Below the pieces are notes generated by a model that had not been told where the DNA came from, ran no database searches, and was given only the letters and a program-made list of their open reading frames with translations. The position numbers and the translations under genes were made by a program. Source: Notospermus geniculatus (lineage: Eukaryota; Nemertea; Pilidiophora; Heteronemertea; Lineidae). From it: a stretch of 64,000 bases of DNA. The stretch spans positions 109,419-173,418 of the forward strand of contig NMRB01000250.1 in NCBI GenBank assembly GCA_002633025.1, read 5' to 3'. Shown here one piece after another: positions 35,806-47,540 of the stretch. Position 1 is the first letter of the stretch. Every line of letters starts with the position of its first letter.

Positions 35806-36557
35806 ACTGACTTTGCGCAGTGACAGACTACCTGTACATTGTGCCTGTAAACATGGTAAATAAATCTACCCGAGGGAAAGATGAATGTTCATGAAATTTC
35901 ACTGAGGTAAAGCAAGTGAAATAAAGATTGGTTACAGAAGTTAAGAACAAATTCTAATGCTTGTGTCACAAGAAATCAGACATAAAATTTTTCTCTCCCT
36001 CATATGACGTCACACAAAATTTGCCTAAATACATCTTTGTATCAATGCGCCCAAAATAGCCAATTTCATGCATTTTGATAAAACTGCATAACCATTGTAA
36101 TATCTGATCAATATACACTTGCAAATAACACTAAAATCAACAATTATATCAACAATGCCCTCATATAACCCTTCCTGACCCATGGACATTTTGATTCAAG
36201 TGAGACCTATTTCAGCATCCCATCTCATGGATTACAGTGCTCAGCCCACCTGGAGGCGAGGTAACCATGTGACGGCGTACACAAAAGATGGCGTTTGTAT
36301 CGCTGTAGCTAAAGGGAAACATTGTTTCTGAGTATTTATTGTGATGTGAGTGACTCAACTCGCTGATGAGTAGATGGTGACGAGAGCACAAAAAAGATGT
36401 CCTCAACATGATAAATTTCTTTTAACGGCGTGATCGCGATTATCATAAAAATACAAACAATGTATGTCGTTATTGGTCACTCACTGACACTGCTGACCAT
36501 GCTGACTGCACACCATCATGCATGCCATGATGATACCATGCCGCATCATGCGTGCAT

Positions 36558-36720
36558 AGACCCCTTGCGCTTATCAGCCCAGGGTGTCAACATTAGCCTC
36601 GCCCTAGGGGGCCTAATGCATTTGTACAGTTGGCTCCTGTGCTTACCGTCGGCACAATGCACTAGGCCCAAGGTTTGTTTACACCTTCTGGCTGTAATGG
36701 CCGACTTGCGCAAGTGGTCT
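36558..36720. mobile_element. MITE with AGACCNCTTGCGC inverted ends, copy 1 only
   Basis: The insert begins AGACCCCTTGCGC and ends GCGCAAGTGGTCT. Copy 2 reads through as GCGTGCATTGTCACTG (near 49520), so the site is empty there. A 2-bp AT duplication is possible. Confidence 0.85.
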
Positions 36721-36786
36721 ATTGTCACTGTCACTGTGCATGTGTGTACATGACAATTGACATGCTTAGGCCTACCCATCCACCAT

Positions 36787-37277
36787 GAGGGGGTCCGTAA
36801 GAAGACCGGAATACACCGAAATACGCCAAAATACGCCGGAATACACCAAAATATCGCCGAAAACAGGGTTAAAAGGCTTCTTTTCAGTATTATTAGTAGT
36901 GAGGCAATGTATCATATCAATCCAATGCAAAAATGTACAATATGAATCAGTCTCAATATCGGACCCATTCTAACAGAAACACCGCCCGACGGGTGTTTTC
37001 GGCGATCGACCGCCGCCATGTTGGATAACCTCAAACACGCATCCAACATGTCCAAGATGGCGGCCGCTGGCCACCCGCCGAAAACACCTGATGCGATGTT
37101 TCTGAAGTTGTCTTTGTGGATTTTGAGGCTGATCTTGCCCGTATCTGCCTCGTATCCATTAATACATTACATACCGGTAGCTACAGCATAAGAGTGAAAT
37201 TAGATCTTTTGTATCGTGTTTTCGGCAGTATTTCGGTGTATTCCGGCGGATTCCGGTCTTCTTATGAACCGCACCAT
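36787..37277. mobile_element. MITE with ~70-bp ends of GAATACACC/GGTGTATTCCGG type (copy at 49590-50084)
   Basis: The left end GTCCGTAAGAAGACCGGAAT and the right end ATTCCGGTCTTCTTATGAAC are inverted, followed inward by repeated GGAATACACC and CCGAAAACA words. The centre has another inverted pair built on GTGTTTTCGGC and CATGTTGGAT. Both haplotypes carry it. Confidence 0.85.
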
Positions 37278-37375
37278 CAGGCATCACACACAGTTTGTAA
37301 ACCAACAAGGTGTCAAACATTGCGTGTAATAGGCCTATATAGCCTACTTAGGCTTAGCTCAGCTTGCTCAGTGAA

Positions 37376-37596
37376 CAGGCGCGGATCCAAGGGGGGGGGG
37401 CACACCTGGCCCATGCCCCCTCTATTTTGTGGAAAATCTTTTTAAAGATTTTCCACAAAATAGATTTTCCACAAAATTTTCCCAGTTTTAAAAAACTGTC
37501 TGGGAAATTTTGAAAAGATGTTAAAATTTGGCCAAGGTTTTCCACGATGTGCGCTAGCTGTGCCCCCTCTTTCCCATGATTCTGGATCCGCCCCTG
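37376..37596. mobile_element. MITE with CAGGNGCGGATCCA ends (copy at 50181-50406)
   Basis: CAGGCGCGGATCCA and TGGATCCGCCCCTG are inverted ends; GTGAA flanks both sides. The interior is a nested hairpin of GGAAAATCTTTTTAAAGATTTTCC and AAAACTGTCTGGGAAA type. The termini resemble hAT-family MITE ends that I recall, but the short flank does not show an 8-bp duplication. Confidence 0.8.
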
Positions 37597-38233
37597 GTGA
37601 ACTGTTTAATAGTAGTGAGGGCTGGTTGTAGCAACAACAGATTAGGCCTAGAATAAAATGTAGTAGAAGAGCATATAAGCCTATAGGCCTATATCTAAAT
37701 CATGTCTCCTCTCTTGTGATGTGAGTGGTTGAGTTAGGAGTGTCTCATCATTACACTTACAGCATCCTGTGAGAGGGACTTCTTCACACCTTTCTCCTCT
37801 CTCACTCAGTCACTCACATTATCACCCTCCCCTCCCCTCCCCTCCCCCCACTCCCCCAGGGATGGTGCCCCCTCCCTCTCCCCAGGGATGGTGTGGGGTA
37901 ATGATTGGTTGCTTGATAAAGTCCTCTGCTCATTTTCATGAATCCATCCATGCAGACTTTCTTAGGATCTCTGAGCTACATTCAAGTTGTTATTGAAAAA
38001 ATTCGTGACTAAGATTAGATCATAGTCACTTAATTCCTGGAATTATTGACATACTGGTAACCCTGCTGCCTCTCACACAATAGGTGTTGTTTGTTTATTG
38101 TGTTCTAAACCAGTTGGGAGCGTGCCTTTGATATGTTGGAAGTTTGGGGTAAAAGTTGTAGAAAATGTAGCTACAGACTCAAAGGTGACCTTTTCCAAAA
38201 CAAGTAGGGAACTGTGTGACTGGATATGAACCA

Positions 38234-38287
38234 GTGACCATGGTGATATGAGTGACCATGGTGATATGAGTGACCATGGTGATATGA
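38234..38287 (+). repeat. 18-bp VNTR: 3 units here, 7 units in copy 2 (51061-51190)
   Basis: The unit GTGACCATGGTGATATGA is repeated exactly. Copy 2 has two units, a 4-bp break and five more. The difference is a length polymorphism between the two SNX16-region copies. Confidence 0.95.
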
Positions 38288-40839
38288 AATATCAAGTTCT
38301 ATATCACTGCACTTCTCTATCTGATGAACAAATGTTGACTGTCTGATGGAAGCACTTTGGCCTCGAATGATAAGGAAATTCATGCCCAAAATAGACTTCC
38401 TCGTGATAGTTTTTAGGTCAGTACATGTCCAGGTTGGGTTATAAAAGACGTCATTTCCAGGATGATTCTGTTGTCTTGTGGGATGACATAATGTTGTAGG
38501 AAGTTCTCATTGTCATTAGGACTTTGAGAATCAAGAAGATCTGGTGACCATAAGGTAGGCCGTAACCATGAGGCCGGCTTTAACCATAAGATAGGCCTAC
38601 AGTGTCATTTAATCTCTCTTTATCCACCACCCCGGCCTCATTCTCCTCATCACTGAGTTTGAGCAGCCAGTGTAGACCCCCCCGTGACCAAAATTCCCTG
38701 TGCCACCATTGTTAATGATTGTCATCATAAACATTGATCACATATGATGACCATAATATGATATAATGATGAATGAGTAGGTGGAGGTAATTATCTGACT
38801 ACGTGTTGGATAGCTGCATACACCAGTTTCATATGAAATACAGTTTAAAAGGGACGCAGCCTCCAGTGACAACAGTTGCGGAATTTTGAAAGGGTTCTCA
38901 TTTTCACATCTGTGTCAGCTATTTCTGGTTCCAGAAAGTGTCCGTTGCTGATGCTGAGCTGTTGTATAACTGAGTCTGCATTGTCAGTAATGAAACTATC
39001 GACGGGGGCTAGCAAACTGTCAGTCCTCTTTGCTGGAGTCTGAGTTGTGGCTTTAATTCTTGGCCTTATTCTGGTTTATGGGTATAATGATACCTCCAAT
39101 AAACCATATGGTGGACAGTGTTGTCAACAGCTCAGAAGTGCTGCAAACTCTGTTCTTCCCGTTTGACTGGCTTGGATCTAAATTCTAACTCAGTACATGT
39201 AAATTCATTATTTCTCCAATGTTGAGGATTTGGGACAATGTTCGCTGTCGCGTGGGTGGATCAGTGTCAAAGATGGGCACAGCAACAAGATGGGTCAAAA
39301 CACGGTGAGCTCTGATTGGATAAATTCTACTGATTTTCTTTCTGACGTACAATGTACCTCCATGACTTTCTGTACTTTGTGTACAGGTGGAGGTTCTGAT
39401 CGTCCATCTGTTTGTCATCCACATGATCCATGGAAACACATTTGATCAATAACCATGCAAGTAGGCCCTGGAAGACTTGCTCATATCACAATAAATCAGA
39501 AGTCAGAATGACTGCTGCGAGCACTGCACCACACATTGTGGCAATTCCCAGGCTTCATATAGAATGGGCCGATCCCAAGGTTCTACTTGTCCAAGTTGAA
39601 TGTGAGGTGGGTTGTTTTTCCAAGGTATGTTGTAAGGTGTCTCCCTCGTTAGTGATTTTGATCGATTGATGTTCCCAGGTATGTTGATTTCACCATTCTT
39701 GATGAATCAATTTATCTGCTTCGACTTGAAACTCATCAACCACAGGTGACGGCCGCCCTTCAATCAAACATCACATAGGCCTACTTCACCCTTCCACTGT
39801 TTGAACATGTATCAATACGGGCTGGTATTGATCCAAACATTGATTGGCTTGAGCTGTAGAGCTAGTTCCAGGTAATCACTTCACAATTTGAAATTCTGTG
39901 CCTCTGTTCACTGTGTGCGTAAACATTGGCATTTAAAAAAAGGCCAAGGTAGATTGATTCTGATGGACTTTGACATTGCTCTTCTTAACGCACGTGTAGG
40001 CCTACTCTTCGGGAGATATCAGCAGACGGAGATGAAGGAGACGAGGTAGGTGCAGTCTTTGATGGCTCCATGATTCCGTGATCCTCCATCTTGATATATC
40101 AATGCCTAAGGTCACTTCATTTCACCTTTCAAACTACGCTCCCTTCCATGCCCGAGAGAGGGGTGTTAGGAATGCTTATCTGAGGGCAACCCAGACCTCA
40201 GGGCGTCTGGTCTGATAATGATCAGTCGTGTCAGGTGTGGTGTTTGCACCAATCATCCGGCTGTCATTGTGTGTGATTTTCAAGTCATATTGATGTGTCT
40301 TCCTGTTTGTTGGTGCAAGCTGTGTGACCATCACCCCTGCAGACCCTGATCCGGTCAAGGCTAATTAAGTGCTTAATTAATGAACGGCTTTGACCTTAAA
40401 TCCAGATTGCATTTCCCCCTACCAGCTTGAACAACAAGGTTCTTGTCGGGGATGAATGACTTCAGAAATTATGGTAATTGTTGTAGTTTTAATTAGTCTG
40501 TTTTGATGGTATAGTGTGAATGTGGGGGACACTTCTAACACACTGGATCTAATTAACCAAATATTGATCTGGATTATCTGATTATTCTGGTGAAAATCAG
40601 TATTATTGCATTGTTTTGTAAATATTGTCAAATTATTCTGAACTTTCTGCTTAACATTGGTGTCAGTCATCGTAGCCCTGCTGGCACATGGCTTGTAGAA
40701 TCTGAGCGGACGTCTCCTCATAAGGACCTCGTGGCATTTGTTGACCTCAGAACGACGGCATCGGAGAAAGTGTTGCGTCTAGGATCTTTGTTTTAAGGAT
40801 TATAACCACTGTTTTTGCTGGAGTTAAAAACTTACCCCT

Positions 40840-41090
40840 GTCTTTCTACGGACTTCACGTTTGTACAAAAATGTCTCAAGTCAACTTAGCGATGGTTGAT
40901 CTTTCTGGATCACGGAAAAGACGTTATGATTGGAGATTTAGTCTCCCATCTGGTGGTGTTGTCGAAAAAAAGATGAAGTTTTATTGGTGAGATTTACAGA
41001 GTTTTCTTATTTTTCTGCAGATTTGAGTTGCAGGAGTTCCGAGATTGCACACCTCGGGTTTTCATGTGGTGCAGGGAAGCCGGAGACTCG
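40840..41090 (+). other. About 250-bp block identical between the two SNX16-region copies
   Basis: From CTGTCTTTCTACGGACTTC to GCAGGGAAGCC I see no difference from 54059-54301, while flanks differ every few tens of bases. It includes a 39-codon frame starting MSQVNLAMVDLSGSRKRRYD and, after a TTTTTCTGCAG acceptor-like site, another open stretch. Joining them at GTGAGA would create a stop. It may be 5' untranslated exons of SNX16, a small ORF or a regulatory block. Confidence 0.3.
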
Positions 41091-42792
41091 GCTCGGTTCA
41101 AGTGCTGTTCTCACTGGCGGATAAGGTTTCCTCCTGCATAAGATGTTTGAGATGGCCTGTAGTGCTGTCATTGATGCATGTATCTTTTCACTTCGCTCAT
41201 CTTCACCCACTCACACAAACTTTGTGTGCGAGACTAGTGTCTGAAGAGGAGCGAGACCAAAGTCCTCCTATGGGAGGATGGTATCTCATGAACTTCCTTG
41301 TGTGAAGTGCATCAACGTCATACTCCGGTTTTTCTGTTTTCATTTTATAAAAAAACCTTTGTGAGTTCAAATACAACTGAAGATATTTCATGTGACTTTA
41401 ATAGGAAGCATGATGACTCTTGATGAGGGTATTTACCACGTCTTAAGAGGTTTCTCTTATTGAACAAGACACGTCAGGTTGGTTGTGATGAAAAAACTAA
41501 TTGTTTGAATCTTTTGTTATAAAACTAGTTGACCTACATTTTAATGCAGTCTGTCTCACATCACAATACACAGCCACCTGTGCAACTGTATTCTGTTTTG
41601 TTTAAAAAAACATGTGCAATTCCATCCAACATGAGTTGGAACCACCTGTGTTTGGGCTGATATCACATGATTTTCTTTTAATGGCTTTGTAAATTTGCAT
41701 AAAAGTATGTCATATCCCAGTGTTGGTCCATGATCAGAATGATCCTAGGTTTGCAATGAATGCTAATCATCGTGCATTCTGTATATTTATATTGTGATGG
41801 CGACAGGACATTCGTGGATTGTTCAATTTCTCTTGGATTATACGAACAGGTATGCCGGGCATCAGCCTACCCGAGGTCGCCAAGGTCAGCCTGAGCTTTC
41901 GCCAGGAATGAAAAAGAAAAGCAGTCAATTCATGCCTCCCCAGGCTCTACTTAGCTCTCAGATTTAGAGGGCGAGCTTTCATTCTGTGGAAAGCTCCCTC
42001 CATCTCACTGATTCCATGCAGCCTACACATTCAGAGATCATCCTGCATCCAGGTGAAATACCCCCTCCACTTGCACTGTCATTTTTGCCCTCCATCAGAT
42101 TGAGGTATCTAACCCAGAAGGATGTTCATTGTTTTGGCCTGGTGAGGTAAAACTATAAACTGTAATCAGGTCTATAATCTGATTACATAAACATTATCCT
42201 GAGATATTGAGTGTCAACATATTTTCTTGTTCACTGATAACAGGACGTATTTCGTGGGAATTTTCTGGACAGACACATGACATTTCATTGTGTCACAGAC
42301 TTGTGTGGATGTTTTGGGAACTATGATACCGGTAGGATTTCAGGCCACAACTTGAGGAGCAAGGAGGAGGGAGTGTTTCAAGTGTGAGAGTGTATTCAGT
42401 GCTGGAGCTAACATCGCCAAGATTTCCTTTGTTTTCAGGCCTCCTCAGAATCGCCTCGTCAGGGAATCCTGTTAGGATTTGTTCAAGATATTTTTGTGAC
42501 TTTCTTGTCTTTTCTTACAGCCTGAAGACATCGATGGATTTCAGTTCATCCCGTGTCATCTCGGAGTCTGAACTCCCGTCCAGCCTCACAAACGTTACAG
42601 ACATCTCGGAGACGAACGCGAGTAAGGAGGCACCCAGCAACATCACCGGCGATTCAGGTTTAGCCAGATCGTTTACTAACACCCACCGTCCACGCGCCAC
42701 AAGTACGCCAACTAATGATAAATTACTTGGATCAGAGTCTGACAGTAGTGAGTAAATATTTGATTCGCAAGAGTTGTTGTTGCAAACCTTAA

Positions 42793-43072
42793 AGCCCCAC
42801 AGTATTGAATTTTACGATATTTTCAAAATGTTAGGAGAGAGCACAAAGAGGTCTCACAGCCTTGTGAAGGTCCCCAAAATGCTTGTCTGATACGTACTTC
42901 AGAGAATCAAGGCCTAGTTTTAGGCACACATTAGAAAAAACGACAGGGAGAGCTCTAATGTATTCAGGTGGAGCGCGTACATTTTACACTACGGCTGACG
43001 TCATGACGTCGTGCACTGACGTCAAGAATCGCGGCGATGATTTGCGTTTTTCAAATTCAATACAGTGGGGCT
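42793..43072. mobile_element. piggyBac-type MITE with TTAA target site, copy 1 only
   Basis: TTAA flanks the insert at 42789-42792 and 43073-43076. The ends AGCCCCACAGTATTGAATTT and AGCCCCACTGTATTGAATTT (as reverse complement) match with one mismatch. Copy 2 has the empty site ACCTTAAGGTG with a single TTAA at 56173-56176. It lies in SNX16 intron 1. Confidence 0.95.
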
Positions 43073-43076
43073 TTAA

Positions 43077-43505
43077 GGTGCCCCTCCATGTCAGAGTTTT
43101 CTCGTACAAGTTGGCTCTCTATTATATAGAGCTTGTGCAGGTGACGTCATCACGAAAAAATCCACCATCTTGCCGGTCAAACTGACGTCAAATGACGTCG
43201 GCGACCCACGTGGTGCAGTTTGTCGTCAGCGCAAGTGGAGTGTTGCGTTTTCAACCATGACGCGATCTGCACCGCACGTGGCGCACTTTGTCGTTGACCG
43301 CCAGCATGGCGGACCGCCGGTCAAAAGTGACGTCATAATGAGCCGCTGCACAAGCTCTATAGGCAACATGTCCGTAGAAAACTATGGGGCAGTCGTTTGT
43401 GTCACATTGGTGATGGCAAAAGCCGTGAGGAAATCAACAAGGTAAACTGCTCATTGAAAGCCAACTTGCACGAGATAACTCTCTCGTTGAAGATCACCTT
43501 CCTAC
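43077..43505. mobile_element. MITE-like element with GAGTTTTCTCGTACAAGTTG ends (copy at 56177-56580)
   Basis: The left arm GGTGCCCCTCCATGTCAGAG...ACAAGTTGGCTCTC pairs imperfectly with GAAAGCCAACTTGCACGAGA near the right end. The interior is rich in TGACGTCA-like words. Both SNX16 copies carry it; a degraded relative is at 16240-16490. Confidence 0.7.
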
Positions 43506-44800
43506 ATTACCCTACCTTTGCTTTGTAAAAGATTGCAAGCCCTTGCATACTCAGTGTTTGTGCAAATATAATGTCAGATATGAAGTTGTGTTTTCAGCTG
43601 TCGTCTCAACCTCTCCTCCAGGTGAACTGACAGGTAGTTGTGATGATGAAGCCGTCGTCGTGGGGTCACATGACATCCCCGAAGACCAGCAGATACCCGC
43701 TGTCGGTACGGACATCCAGGTCCCGATCGTTGGCTATGAGATCATGGAGAACAGGACAAGGTTCACGGTAAGTAGGACTGCTTCATGTCCTACAGCTCAG
43801 TCTGTCAGGGGATGGCTCTCTTTTTATAAAACGTGTAGTGATGCTGGCTGACTGAGGTTAGGTCAGTCTATCTTGGTGCATTCAGTTGAATAGTCACACA
43901 TCATTCAGGAATTTGTCCTTGAGATTTTCGCTACCAGATTGTCATTTCCGTCATAGTTTACTTGACCCAGATGATAAAATCCCAGGTAATCTTGATATGA
44001 CATTACGTGAGATGAAATCATATGATGTTGGTTTGTTATCTGACTGATAACGGAAGAATTCATTGGTCAAGTACTTAGCAGTCACCTCTCAGTCTTGTCA
44101 GTGCCAGAGACACACCGAAACATGTAGTGTGTACAAAACCAGCCATGGGCGCAGCCATCTTTGAAGCGTCCATAAATTAGCCAGGACTCTGTATAAGAAT
44201 GCGAAGAAATTGTTAAATATTTCCTAAAATCTCTCGGTAGTGCTGGTGGTAGTGTTGACATCCAGGCGTGCCACAAACGGCGTTGTCTTCGAAGGGTAAA
44301 ACAAAAGCATTTTTCTACCAGGCCCACAAACGTTTCTTGACAAGAATCTTTTAAACCAACCGACATTATACATTCTCAGTGGCCTGGTCCCAATAAGGAG
44401 GTTTTTATTTCAATCAAGCATTACTTCTGTTATCCGCGCGACAGCAACTTCAACTTTGTTGTGAGCATAGCTATACTTAATAACTATGCAATGATGCCAT
44501 TGCCAAATGTATCCATTGCCTACCAAAAAAGCTGTCGGTTTTCATCTGAACTCGACGATGACAAAATTACGCTGGCCAAGCCCACATCAATCATTATTCA
44601 TAGGCTCAATCTGGCGTATTGTGTACGAGTGACACAAGGCTTTTGCGCCTTTTCAATCACCCAACTTTCGTCCACTGACAACGCCTTACCTCACTGCTAT
44701 TTATCAGTTGAGCCAACCAGCGGATTGGGGTGGAGCCTCATGAGTTTGGACATGAGAAATTGATTCTACCTTTGACTGCCGGCCCTTCGCCGACCAACTA

Positions 44801-44855
44801 ATGGGCATGCGCAAGGTCTACTGGGCATGCGCAAGATCTACTGGGCATGCGCAGC
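44801..44855 (+). repeat. Three tandem copies of TGGGCATGCGCA
   Basis: ATGGGCATGCGCAAGGTCTA and two near-copies follow at 22-bp spacing. GCATGCGCA matches half of the NRF-1 palindrome. This lies in the copy-1-specific segment next to the gap. Confidence 0.8.
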
Positions 44856-44893
44856 TTAGTGCATAGGCCTATAATGCTTTATGTTTCGGTGTG

Positions 44894-44955
44894 NNNNNNN
44901 NNNNNNNNNNNNNNNNNNNNNNNNNNNNNNNNNNNNNNNNNNNNNNNNNNNNNNN
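44894..44955. other. Assembly gap (62 N)
   Basis: A run of N inside the segment where SNX16 exon 3 should be in copy 1. Confidence 1.
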
Positions 44956-47335
44956 TCTCGTTCAGCTTTCGTATATTTCTTGGTTCAGTGTCAAATCAGT
45001 GTCAAATATTCTAGGATGTTCATCTCTTTACCAGATGAATGAAATAAATTGTTAATGTTACTCCAAGACAGTTTTGTCTTGGGGTTGAATATATATATTT
45101 TTATTATTTGCATATAGGGTGTACTAGAATAAAAAAATGCTAATTCCCCTTCACTTGTTCTTTACCCTGATATTGGTATTCCCCAGGGGTATTCCCCTGG
45201 CTGTCAGACCCGGATGTTATGACGTCATTTTCACTACAGTTGGGGGCCATCTCAGCTTTCTTCAACATGAGTTGATAGCATTCATGAATAGCTTGTGAAT
45301 CATCATGTAAACCATACGATGAGATGCCCCCTCACCTGCCAGCCTCGATTTCAAATCAGAAAACATGGCATGGTCAAGACATGCAAGATGGTGGCTGACA
45401 GAAACGAAAAACTTGATGGGTTTAAGTTCATTTTGGGTGGGAATAAAAAACTTTTTTCAACAAATGGAGGGACTAGGGGGGCTAGTATGATTGTGGATGG
45501 CATGCAAGGACTGGATTTACAGTTTAAAGTGAGTGATCAGGTGAACTTTTGACCGTTTTAGCGCCGTGTTGACATTCATGTTGCCAGCATCATCCAACTT
45601 GATCACCGTTGTGTCAAGGTTTTGGGGCCTCAAAAAACTTTTTGGAGGGGTAGTTCTTTTGGCCACCCTGATCCTTAAATAAAACGCACCTTCCTATAAG
45701 CCGCAGGCCCGTTTTTGAGGCCCTTTTGGGGTCAAAAAGTCGCGCCTTGTACGCCAATAAATACGGTATACAGACTGAGTCGCTGAAGAAGACTTTCGTC
45801 CTGAAGTAATCAATGGTTCTTAGCGCTCATTCCCTACGTCACTTAGTTTGGTGAGGGGAGCAAGTGCTAAGAACCACTGATTACCGCAGGACGCAGATTG
45901 TGTGAGGGTCTAATGATGAGTGCCGTCCTCCACAGATGCACCGTAGATTAACCTCGGCTTTTCAATTCCTCATTCTCTCTGCCATCGAATCATCATTTCA
46001 TTCCTTTCCAGCTCGGAGTTCTCTTCCCCGGCTTCCGTCTGGCCCTACCACCGAAAAAATGGTTTGGAAACTTTAAATCCGAATTCTTAGAGGAGCGGCA
46101 GATAGGTCTTCAAGCATTCCTAAATAACATCGCCGGTCACCGTGATATCTGTACTAGTCTTCCCGTAACAGAGTTCCTGTGTCTGGACGACCCCCCAGGA
46201 CCTCATGACAGTCTCGAGGAGAGCAGGGTACGTGGTTATCAATGATCAAGGAAGTTTGATCATTGTCCACGTGGCATTGTGTACGGTAGTTGAGTCGGCC
46301 TCTTCCATACTTACATGGTCAGTAATGATGTGCCTTCAGCCATGATGGAAAAATCCAATACATGTACAGCCAATACTGATGCACATTCCGAGGATGCCTC
46401 ATGCATTACAGAAAACTTTGGTCAGTTTATTCATTGTGGACTGGAAATGTTGTTTTTCATAATCATCTCTGATTCCTGATTCCAGGCTTTATGTGAATCT
46501 CTTGAGGAATCCGTCTATGATCTGAGAAAAGAACTTCAGGAACGAGACGCCAAGATTGAACTCCTGGTGTGCCAGTATTCTGTACGGTAACAGCCCTTCG
46601 ATACTTTCTCTTTTCCAAACAAGCCAGATTACCCTATCATGAGTTCACACAGCATTTTTCAGCTGAGTAAAACCAGGCCAGGATAACATCAGTTACTAAT
46701 CCTGAATACATGTCATATCAGTTTGTGGCTTGACTGCTATTTTATTCAATTCGATAACAACACAGAGGCGGTTAAGAGGAAGTGTCAACTTGCATCTTAT
46801 ATCAGTGCGTTACAAGAAATAAAATAAAAAGAGCTGAGTGCACCCACAGTTCAGCTTGAGAAATAAGATGGGAAAGAAAGGATGTTGGAAAAGATGCAGT
46901 TACAATATTCTTCCCACAGACGACGAGATGATAGATACGCCCACGCCAACCAGAGCAGAAGATGCAGACTCCTCAATCCACGCCCACTCATATTTCATTG
47001 TATTGAACGTGCTGCACTTAATACATGTAACTGTCTTTGTCAGCGAGAAACAGCATGTTTCACGCAAAAAATTGGATTGCACTCGATGCTGATACAATGG
47101 TTATGACTGGAATGAGTCAATTCCTACATGTCCTAGGGCGACGACATGCATTGTCTGTGACGACCTTACTTTGGGGGCGGATAAGTTCAGGCATTGTCAG
47201 GGAGCTCTTTTCCCAGCCAGCCTGCTGATGCATTTGTACCACTGAAACCTTCCCAAATAAACTGCCATGGAGAACACTAGGGTAGGGAAATAAATATACA
47301 TGTACTTGAGTCCATGAAACCTCCCCAATATGATA

Positions 47336-47540
47336 CTCAAAAAAAGTTAAGGACCACTTTTCTCATAATGATTCTGTTTCAGGCATTGCTTCAGAACACC
47401 TGAAACTTACCACATATGTAATTCATCACAGTGTGTTTGAGGTCATTCAGGTCAGTTATATCACACCATTTTCAGCTGTAAAAACTGTCATATGAAAAAG
47501 TTGTACACAAAATTACAAGTGGTCCTTAATTTTTTTTGAG
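47336..47540. mobile_element. mariner/Tc1-type MITE with TA duplication, copy 2 only
   Basis: Inverted ends CTCAAAAAAAGTTAAGGACC and GGTCCTTAATTTTTTTTGAG are flanked by TA at 47334-47335 and 47541-47542. Copy 1 reads CAATATGATATATTTTATG with no insert (near 33930). The near-intact ends suggest recent movement. Confidence 0.95.

Larger units (their letters stand above)
33147..46566. repeat. SNX16 locus, copy 1 of a large tandem near-duplication
   Basis: This 13.4-kb block aligns collinearly with 46569 to about 58207. It ends inside SNX16 exon 5 and is fused directly to the start of copy 2. The upstream 9.4 kb (33147-42533) holds no convincing protein-coding exon; it is mostly unique sequence with the mobile elements listed separately. 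Copy-specific insertions occur in both directions. Confidence 0.9.
42534..46566 (+). pseudogene. SNX16: SNX16 copy 1, incomplete
   Basis: Exons 42534-42747, 43598-43767 and 46012-46227 correspond to exons 1, 2 and 4 of the complete copy downstream, with the same phases. Exon 3 (RRYTDF core of the PX domain) is absent: 44105-45770 is unrelated sequence with a 62-N gap. Exon 5 starts at 46486 but is cut at 46566 after KIELL and fused to upstream sequence of the next copy. Exons 6 and 7 are missing. The remaining exons have few protein changes, so it is probably an assembly-split allele and not an old pseudogene. Confidence 0.85.

Noticed and set aside
36757-36973. Two overlapping frames (HRNTPKYAGIHQN and EYTEIRQNTPEYTK types)
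   Set aside because: They are generated by the GGAATACACC-type repeats of a MITE terminus and recur identically in copy 2.
45295-45552. 85-codon frame in copy-1-specific sequence
   Set aside because: No splice sites, no recognisable motif, and no counterpart in the other haplotype.
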